Assembly: GCA_027482245.1 (NCBI GenBank) | Contig: JAIXWG010000015.1 | Coordinates: 1-64,000, forward strand | Reading direction: 5' to 3' | Origin: Acetobacteraceae bacterium | GTDB lineage: Bacteria; Pseudomonadota; Alphaproteobacteria; Acetobacterales; Acetobacteraceae | DNA length: 64,000 nucleotides | Shown here: positions 58,386 to 64,000 of the stretch, one piece after another | Numbering within the stretch: position 1 is the first letter of the stretch | Layout: the number at the start of each line of letters is the position of its first letter | Notes under the pieces: generated by a model | Told to the model about the DNA's origin: nothing | What the model saw: the letters and a program-made list of their open reading frames with translations, nothing else | Databases searched by the model: none | Position numbers and translations under genes: made by a program

Positions 58386-60641
58386 ATGTTCGACAAATAC
58401 TTCCGCAAGGACATCTCCTGGGGCGGCCAGCTGCTGACGCTGGAGACCGGGAAGATTGCCCGCCAGGCGGATGGCGCCGTGATGGCGCGGCTCGGCGACA
58501 CCATCGTGCTCTGCACCGTGGTCGGCGCCCGCAGCGTGAAGCCCGGCCAGGACTTCTTCCCGCTGACCGTGAACTACCAGGAGAAGGCCTTCGCCGCGGG
58601 CAAGATCCCCGGCGGCTTCTTCAAGCGCGAGGGTCGCCCCTCCGAGAACGAGACCCTGGTCTCCCGCCTCATCGACCGCCCGCTGCGCCCGCTGTTCCCG
58701 GACGGATTCCGGAACGAGGTCCAGGTGGTCGCGACCGTGCTGTCGCATGACCTCGAGAACAACCCGGACATCGTGGCCCTCGTCGGCTGCTCCGCCGCGC
58801 TGACGCTGTCGGGCATCCCCTTCTTCGGCCCGGTCGGCGGCGCGCGCGTCGCCTACATCGACGGCCAGTACGTCCTGAATCCGACGGCCGCGCAGCTGGC
58901 GCAGAGCGCCCTCGACCTCGTCGTCGCCGGCACGGCCGAAGGCGTGCTGATGGTGGAGTCCGAGGCGAAGGAGCTGTCCGAGGACGTGATGCTCGGCGCC
59001 GTCGAGTTCGGCCACAAGTCGTTCCAGCCGGTCATCCAGGGCATCATCGAGCTGGCCGAAGTGGCCGCCAAGGACGCCTGGGCCCTGCCGGAGGAGAGCG
59101 AGGCCACCAAGACGCTCAAGGCCCGCATCGCCGAACTCGGCCGCGCGCCGATGGTGGAAGCCTACAAGATCGTCGAGAAGCTGGCCCGCCAGAACGCCGT
59201 CGGCGCCGCCAAGAAGGCCGTCGTCGCCGCGCTGGAGGCCGAGGGCCTGGACGCCGGCGCCGCCAAGGGCCTGCTGAAGGAACTGGAAGCCGACGTCGTC
59301 CGCAACGCCATCCTGGACACGGGGCTGCGCATCGACGGCCGCGACACCAAGACGGTCCGCCCGATCGTGGCCGAGGTGGGCATCCTGCCCCGCGCCCACG
59401 GCTCCGCCCTGTTCACCCGTGGCGAGACGCAGGCCTTCTGCGTCGCGACCCTCGGCACCGGGCAGGATGAGCAGATCATCGACGCCCTCGCGGGCGAGTA
59501 CCGCGAGAACTTCATGCTGCACTACAACTTCCCCCCCTACTCCGTGAACGAGACCGGCCGCATGGGCTCCCCGGGCCGTCGCGAGATCGGCCACGGGAAG
59601 CTGGCGTGGCGCGCCATCCACCCGCTGCTGCCGGAGAAGGAGAAGTTCCCCTACACGCTGCGCGTGGTGTCGGAGATCACGGAGTCCAACGGCTCCTCCT
59701 CCATGGCCACCGTCTGCGGCACCTCGCTCGCGCTGATGGATGCCGGCACGCCGCTGAAGCGCCCCTGCGCGGGCATCGCCATGGGCCTGATCAAGGAAGA
59801 CCGCGGCTTCGCCGTGCTGTCCGACATCCTGGGCGACGAAGACCACCTGGGCGACATGGACTTCAAGGTGGCGGGGTCGGAGAACGGCATCACCGCGCTG
59901 CAGATGGACATCAAGATCACGTCCATCACCTTCGACATCATGAAGATCGCGCTCGGCCAGGCGAAGGACGGTCGCCTGCACATCCTGGGCGAGATGGCGA
60001 AGGGCCTGTCCGGCGCCCGCGGCGACGTGGCGGCCACGGCGCCCCGCATCACCGTGATCAACATCAACAAGGACAAGATCCGCGACGTCATCGGCAGCGG
60101 CGGCAAGGTGATCCGCGAGATCACCGAGCAGACGGGCTGCAAGATCGACATCGAGGATGACGGCACCATCAAGGTCGCCGCCGTGTCCATCGAGGCCGCC
60201 CAGAAGGCCATCGACTGGATCCAGGGCATCGTGGCGGAGCCGGAGATCGGCAAGATCTACAACGGCAAGGTCGTGAAGACCGCCGAATTCGGCGCCTTCG
60301 TGAACTTCCTCGGCGCTAAGGACGGCCTGGTCCACATCTCCGAACTGGCCAATGAGCGCGTCCAGAAGACGACGGACGTGGTCAAGGACGGCGACGCCGT
60401 GAAGGTCAAGGTCATCGGCTTCGACGACCGCGGCAAGGTGAAGCTCTCCATGCGCGTGGTCGACCAGGCCACCGGCGCCGACATCACCGAGCAGGTCGGC
60501 GCCCGCCGCCCGCGCGAGGATGGCGAGGGTGGCGACCGCGGCGATCGTGGTGGCGACCGCGGCCCGCGCCGCGACCGCGACCGCGGTGGCGAGCGTGGCT
60601 TCCGCCCCCGTCGCGAGGGTGGCGAGCACGGCGGCGACTGA
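58386..60641 (+). CDS. pnp: Polyribonucleotide nucleotidyltransferase (PNPase)
   Basis: A 751-residue phosphorolytic 3'-5' exoribonuclease. Two RNase PH domains flank a helical domain. Domain one shows [20 protein letters not shown]. Domain two carries the catalytic region with [14 protein letters not shown] and [23 protein letters not shown] domain ([20 protein letters not shown]) and an S1 domain ([20 protein letters not shown]) follow. The last ~40 residues are an Arg/Gly/Asp-rich tail ([20 protein letters not shown]) beyond the E. coli end, probably an RNA- or degradosome-contacting extension. Confidence 0.97.
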   Translation: MFDKYFRKDISWGGQLLTLETGKIARQADGAVMARLGDTIVLCTVVGARSVKPGQDFFPLTVNYQEKAFAAGKIPGGFFKREGRPSENETLVSRLIDRPLRPLFPDGFRNEVQVVATVLSHDLENNPDIVALVGCSAALTLSGIPFFGPVGGARVAYIDGQYVLNPTAAQLAQSALDLVVAGTAEGVLMVESEAKELSEDVMLGAVEFGHKSFQPVIQGIIELAEVAAKDAWALPEESEATKTLKARIAELGRAPMVEAYKIVEKLARQNAVGAAKKAVVAALEAEGLDAGAAKGLLKELEADVVRNAILDTGLRIDGRDTKTVRPIVAEVGILPRAHGSALFTRGETQAFCVATLGTGQDEQIIDALAGEYRENFMLHYNFPPYSVNETGRMGSPGRREIGHGKLAWRAIHPLLPEKEKFPYTLRVVSEITESNGSSSMATVCGTSLALMDAGTPLKRPCAGIAMGLIKEDRGFAVLSDILGDEDHLGDMDFKVAGSENGITALQMDIKITSITFDIMKIALGQAKDGRLHILGEMAKGLSGARGDVAATAPRITVININKDKIRDVIGSGGKVIREITEQTGCKIDIEDDGTIKVAAVSIEAAQKAIDWIQGIVAEPEIGKIYNGKVVKTAEFGAFVNFLGAKDGLVHISELANERVQKTTDVVKDGDAVKVKVIGFDDRGKVKLSMRVVDQATGADITEQVGARRPREDGEGGDRGDRGGDRGPRRDRDRGGERGFRPRREGGEHGGD

Positions 60642-60755
60642 CGCCGGTGGGGAGGGGGCGCGGACCCGGCTTGCGGTCCCGCCTCCGACCACAGCACTCG
60701 GGTAATCCCCGGGCCCCCTCTCCCATACCGGGCCGGGACACGCCATATTACCGAT

Positions 60756-60785
60756 CCACGGGACGTCTTCTGGGACGCCCCGTGG
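60756..60785 (+). terminator. pnp terminator-like hairpin
   Basis: CCACGGG (60756-60762) pairs with CCCGTGG (60779-60785). The stem extends inward through CGTC/GACG after one mismatch, giving about 11 base pairs with a short loop. TTCGTTTGT follows, a modest T-rich tract. It probably ends the pnp transcript. Confidence 0.65.
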
Positions 60786-60834
60786 TTCGTTTGTGACCAC
60801 CCTTTGTCTGAGACAGTCACCGGAGCCCAAAGCC

Positions 60835-62235
60835 TTGAAGGCGATCAACCCGATCCGCATGGGCGGCGTCGAAGTCCTGCCGCTGGTCGAAGGCGGCAAG
60901 GGCGTTGCGGTGTCCAACGGCGCGACCTGCGGCGGCTGGGCCTCCGGCGGCGGCGTCGGCACCTTTTCCGCCGTGAACGCGGACAGCTACGACGCGGACG
61001 GCAACGTCATCCGCCAGATCTACCACGGCCGCACGCGGCGCGAGCGGCATGAGGAGCTGGTGGCCTACGGCATCGCCGGCGGCATCGCCCAGGCCCGCGA
61101 AGCGCATGAACGCGCCGGCGGCCAGGGCCGCATCCACATGAACATCCTGTGGGAGATGGGCGGCGCCGAGCGTGTGGCGCGCGGCGTGCTGGAAGGCGCC
61201 AAGGGCCTGGTCCATGGCGTGACCTGCGGCGCCGGCATGCCCTATCGCCTGGCGGACCTCGCCCGCGAATACGGCGTCTACTACTACCCCATCATCTCCT
61301 CCGCCCGCGCCTTCTCCGCGCTGTGGAAGCGGTCCTACAACAAGCAGCGCGAACTGCTGGGCGGCGTGGTCTATGAGGATCCCTGGCTGGCGGGCGGCCA
61401 TAACGGCCTGTCCAACAGCGAGGACCCGAAGCGGCCGGAAGACCCCTATCCCCGCGTGCTGAAGCTGCGCCAGCAGATGCGCGAATTCGGCCTGCATGAC
61501 GTGCCGATCATCATGGCCGGCGGCGTCTGGTGGCTGGAGGAATGGGAGCACTGGATCGACAGCGAGGAGCTGGGCCCCGTCGCCTTCCAGTTCGGCACGC
61601 GCCCGCTGCTGACGCAGGAAAGCCCGATCAGCGAGGAGTGGAAGACCCGTCTCCTCCAGCTGAAGGAGGGTGACGTCCTGCTGCAGCCCTTCAGCCCGAC
61701 CGGCTTCTATTCATCCGCGGTGCGCACAGAGTTCCTGAACGAGCTGGAAGCGCGCAGCGAACGCCAGATGCCCTTCACGACCGAGCCGAACGAGTCGCAT
61801 ACGGCGCCGCTCGGCATCGGCCCGCGCAAGCGCCTGGTCTACCTGAAGCCGGACGACCTGCCCCGCGCGGAAGGCTACATCGCCGCCGGCTTCACCGAGG
61901 CGCTGCGCACGCCCGACGACACGCTGGTGTTCGAGACGCCGGCCGCGGCGCGGGAGATCCTGAACGACCAGACGGATTGCATGGGCTGCCTGTCCCATTG
62001 CCGCTTCTCCAACTGGACGCAGGTCGAGCCCGACTTCAGCACCGGCAAGAAGGCCGATCCGCGCAGCTTCTGCATCCAGAAGACCCTGCAGGACATCGCC
62101 CATGGCGGAAGGCTGGAGCGGAACCTGATGTTCTCCGGCCACAACGCCTACCGCTTCGGCACCGACCCCTTCTACTCCAACGGCTTCGTGCCGACGGCGA
62201 AGCAGCTGGTCGAGCGGATCATGACGGGCCGCTGA
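60835..62235 (+). CDS. NAD(P)H-dependent flavin oxidoreductase, nitronate monooxygenase-like
   Basis: A 466-residue TIM-barrel flavoprotein of the nitronate-monooxygenase superfamily. The N-terminal INPIRMGGVEVLPLVEGGKG, GLVHGVTCGAGMPYRLADLA and PIIMAGGVWWLEEWEHW (flavin phosphate region) are visible. A late cysteine cluster, DCMGCLSHCRFSNW, is extra to the core and could bind metal. The TTG at 60835, with CGGAG nine bases upstream, gives the start expected for the family; a GTG at 60793 would add 14 unrelated residues. Substrate unknown. Confidence 0.8.
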   Translation: MKAINPIRMGGVEVLPLVEGGKGVAVSNGATCGGWASGGGVGTFSAVNADSYDADGNVIRQIYHGRTRRERHEELVAYGIAGGIAQAREAHERAGGQGRIHMNILWEMGGAERVARGVLEGAKGLVHGVTCGAGMPYRLADLAREYGVYYYPIISSARAFSALWKRSYNKQRELLGGVVYEDPWLAGGHNGLSNSEDPKRPEDPYPRVLKLRQQMREFGLHDVPIIMAGGVWWLEEWEHWIDSEELGPVAFQFGTRPLLTQESPISEEWKTRLLQLKEGDVLLQPFSPTGFYSSAVRTEFLNELEARSERQMPFTTEPNESHTAPLGIGPRKRLVYLKPDDLPRAEGYIAAGFTEALRTPDDTLVFETPAAAREILNDQTDCMGCLSHCRFSNWTQVEPDFSTGKKADPRSFCIQKTLQDIAHGGRLERNLMFSGHNAYRFGTDPFYSNGFVPTAKQLVERIMTGR

Positions 62236-62295
62236 ATAGACCCGTCACGAGCGTTACCGATGGCGGCCGCAAGGCCGCCATCGTCGTTTCCGGGC

Positions 62296-63414
62296 CTACT
62301 CGCCCAGCGCCGGCATGGGCGCGCCGGTCTCACGCCGCATCCCCATGCGGGCGATGCTGCCCCAGGCGCGGTCGTATTGCGGCGGCGTGCGCGCGGCGTC
62401 GACGCGGCCCAGCGCCACCGCGGCGCGCATCGGCCAGTAGGGGTCGCGCAGCGTCGCACGGGCCAGCAGCACCAGGTCGGCCCGGCCTTCCGTGATGATC
62501 GCCTGCGCCTGCTCGGGCTCCGTGATCAGGCCGACGGCGGCCACCACCATCCCGGCACCCTGCTTCACCGCCTCCGCCCCCGGCACCTGGTAGCCCGGGC
62601 CGAGCACGATCTTCTGCCGCGGGTCGATGCCGCCGGAGGAGACGTCCATGCCATCGATCCCCGCCGCCTGCAGGCGCTTCGACAGCTCGACGGTCTCCTC
62701 CGTCGTCCAGCCCCCCTCGATCCAGTCGGTGTGGGAGACGCGGACGAACAGGGGAAGGTTCTCGCCCACCGCCTCCCGCACCGCCTTGGCAATGGCCAGC
62801 GGCAGGCGGGTGCGGCCATCGAAATCGCCGCCCCAGCGGTCATTGCGCGTGTTGCTGAGGGGGGAGAGGAACTGGTGCAGCAGGTAGCCATGGGCGGCGT
62901 GCAGCTCGATCAGCCCGTAGCCCGCCGCCACGGCCCGCTTCGCGCAGGCGGCGAAGAGGCCGGGCAGCGCCTCGATCTCCTCCGCCGTCATCATGGTGGG
63001 GGTGGCGAACTGGCCCATGGGGATGGCGGACGGGGCCTTGATCTCCCACCCCGGATCGGCCGGCGCGTCGTCCCAGGCCGGCGCGCGGCTGGCCTTGCGG
63101 CCGGCATGGCCGATCTGGATCGCCGGCACCGCGCCAGCATGGGCGATGGCGGCGGCCAGGCGCTTGTGCGCCGGGATCTGCGCATCCTCCCACAGGCCGA
63201 GGTCGCCGGGCGTGATGCGGCCATCCGCCGTCACGGCAGTGGCTTCCGCCATCACCATCCCGGCGCCGCCGATCGCGCGCTGCAGCAGATGGGCCAGGTG
63301 CCAGTCCGTCGGCCGCCCATCCGGCCCAGCGCAGTACTGGCACATGGGGGAGATGCCGATGCGGTTCGGCAGGGTGGTGGCGCGCAGGCTGAGGGGGGAG
63401 AAGAGGTCGGTCAT
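62296..63414 (-). CDS. NADH:flavin oxidoreductase / old yellow enzyme, YqjM-like
   Basis: A 372-residue FMN ene-reductase. ISPMCQYCA carries the redox-tuning Cys and Tyr of the YqjM class. ATAVTADGRITPGDLGLW, the substrate-binding His region IQIGHAGRKAS, and ELHAAHGYLLHQFLSPLSNT with NDRWGGDFDGR are all standard. It reduces activated C=C bonds with NAD(P)H. The ATG at 63414 has GGAG 11 bases upstream; another ATG three codons earlier is possible. Convergent with the nitronate-monooxygenase-like gene. Confidence 0.93.
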   Translation of the reverse strand: MTDLFSPLSLRATTLPNRIGISPMCQYCAGPDGRPTDWHLAHLLQRAIGGAGMVMAEATAVTADGRITPGDLGLWEDAQIPAHKRLAAAIAHAGAVPAIQIGHAGRKASRAPAWDDAPADPGWEIKAPSAIPMGQFATPTMMTAEEIEALPGLFAACAKRAVAAGYGLIELHAAHGYLLHQFLSPLSNTRNDRWGGDFDGRTRLPLAIAKAVREAVGENLPLFVRVSHTDWIEGGWTTEETVELSKRLQAAGIDGMDVSSGGIDPRQKIVLGPGYQVPGAEAVKQGAGMVVAAVGLITEPEQAQAIITEGRADLVLLARATLRDPYWPMRAAVALGRVDAARTPPQYDRAWGSIARMGMRRETGAPMPALGE

Positions 63415-63485
63415 GGCGGTCATGCTCCGGGGCCCGGGAGGCGGGCGGCTTGCCCCTGGCATAACCCGCTGGCGCGACGGGTCAA

Positions 63486-64000
63486 TCAGGGCCAGGACCA
63501 GGGCGGCAGCCGGCCGAGCCGGCTTTCCACATGCAGCAGCAGCGGCCGCCTGCCGGGCGGCGCGGGCAGCAGCCGGCCGTCCGGACCGGCGGGATAGACC
63601 GTCATCGTGACGGCATCGAGCACGTTGCCGCCGACGGCGCGCACCGCCCCGGCCGGGGCCTCGACCACGATGTCGCAATGCATGGCCCGCGCCCGCCCGG
63701 CCTCCGCCAGCCGTTCCGTCCAGTGCCGCAGGGGCGCGGGACCGCGATCGAAGCAGAGCAGGTCGCCCGGTGCGGGCGCCCGCTCCTCCGGCGCATGGGG
63801 GATGAAGGGCGCCTGCGCGGGGAAGCGGCGGGCGGTGGCCAGCAGGCCGTCCAGGTAGAAGGCGTGGGTGGCGCTCGGCGGGAACTCCGCCGCATCCACG
63901 CCGGCCGCGCGGAACACCCAGGAGATGAAGGCCGCGGACCAGTAGGGCGTGGACCACAGCGCCGCGCCATCCGCCTGGCGCGCCAGGGCGGCGGCGTAGC
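63486..64000 (-). CDS. DUF2272 domain-containing protein (5' end outside window)
   Basis: About 171 residues are visible and the frame runs off the right edge, so the N-terminus is missing. YWSAAFISWVFRAAGVDAAE, ATHAFYLDGLLATARRF and APAPGDLLCFDRGPAPL match DUF2272, an NlpC/P60-like fold with an amidase or lysozyme-type role suspected but not shown. VGGNVLDAVTMTVYP is the expected late block. It is on the same strand as the old yellow enzyme gene, 71 bases from its start. Confidence 0.85.
   Translation of the reverse strand, partial: YAAALARQADGAALWSTPYWSAAFISWVFRAAGVDAAEFPPSATHAFYLDGLLATARRFPAQAPFIPHAPEERAPAPGDLLCFDRGPAPLRHWTERLAEAGRARAMHCDIVVEAPAGAVRAVGGNVLDAVTMTVYPAGPDGRLLPAPPGRRPLLLHVESRLGRLPPWSWP

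Noticed and set aside
56748..60962. A very long open frame (about 1,400 codons) on the minus strand opposite the MFS and pnp genes
   Set aside because: It mirrors the GC3-biased codons of well-identified plus-strand genes, has a low-complexity His/Asp/Arg-rich translation and no recognisable domain.

Overview
The window is chromosomal DNA from a very GC-rich, strongly GC3-biased bacterium. The rpsT-dnaA neighbourhood, a GTTC-N7-GTTC LexA-type box, orphan Bug-type tricarboxylate-transporter binding proteins, and the general gene content point to an alphaproteobacterium. Acetobacteraceae (Roseomonas-like) is the best guess, but this is inferred from gene content and not from any database search.

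Layout. 1-7304: the end of an IS5-type insertion sequence cuts into a minus-strand cluster of a membrane protein, an M19 dipeptidase lipoprotein and a patatin-like lipoprotein. This cluster is divergent from a RoxA-like dihaem cytochrome c and a paraoxonase-like lipoprotein. 7305-9121: a decayed genomic-island scar (broken tyrosine integrase and broken IS481 transposase) lies against the 3' end of tRNA-Ala(CGC). 9235-12900: the yggT-DUF167-folD-EamA-Nudix run, then a Phd/VapC-type toxin-antitoxin pair. 12884-22685: PBP1A with a coupled degenerate histidine-kinase-like protein, two orphan Bug binding proteins, mntP with a structured leader, a GMC oxidoreductase with its LysR regulator, doxX, an amidohydrolase and dut. 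22750-30953: a taurine/sulfonate-type ABC importer whose permease is translationally coupled to an Fe(II) oxygenase, an MFS carrier, a D-aminopeptidase, a flavin reductase and an alpha/beta hydrolase. 30950-37427: housekeeping genes (coaBC, a thioesterase, ubiE, mutM, an enoyl-CoA hydratase, rpsT, dnaA).

37491-51345 is the most distinctive part. It is a tightly packed minus-strand run of 13 genes, most with overlapping stops and starts. It encodes a polar-amino-acid-type ABC importer, two paralogous FAD/NAD(P) monooxygenase-like proteins, an HpaB-type flavin monooxygenase, an amidase, two ATZ/TRZ-type amidohydrolases, a PuuE-like deacetylase, an AllA-like ureidoglycolate lyase, a Pht5-like protein and a DUF5591 (archaeosine-synthase-like) protein. 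I read it as an undescribed pathway for uptake and breakdown of a nitrogen-containing, probably cyclic, compound. The substrate cannot be read from sequence.

51720-64000: an ECF sigma/anti-sigma/DUF4394 trio, then a putative DNA-repair radical-SAM protein that ends in a sliding-clamp-binding peptide and has a LexA-type box in its promoter. After these come two small ORFs, an AraC regulator divergent from an MFS carrier, pnp with a structured leader, a nitronate-monooxygenase-type flavoprotein, an old yellow enzyme, and a DUF2272 gene that runs off the right edge. Convergent gene ends in the window are marked by perfect GC-rich hairpins.
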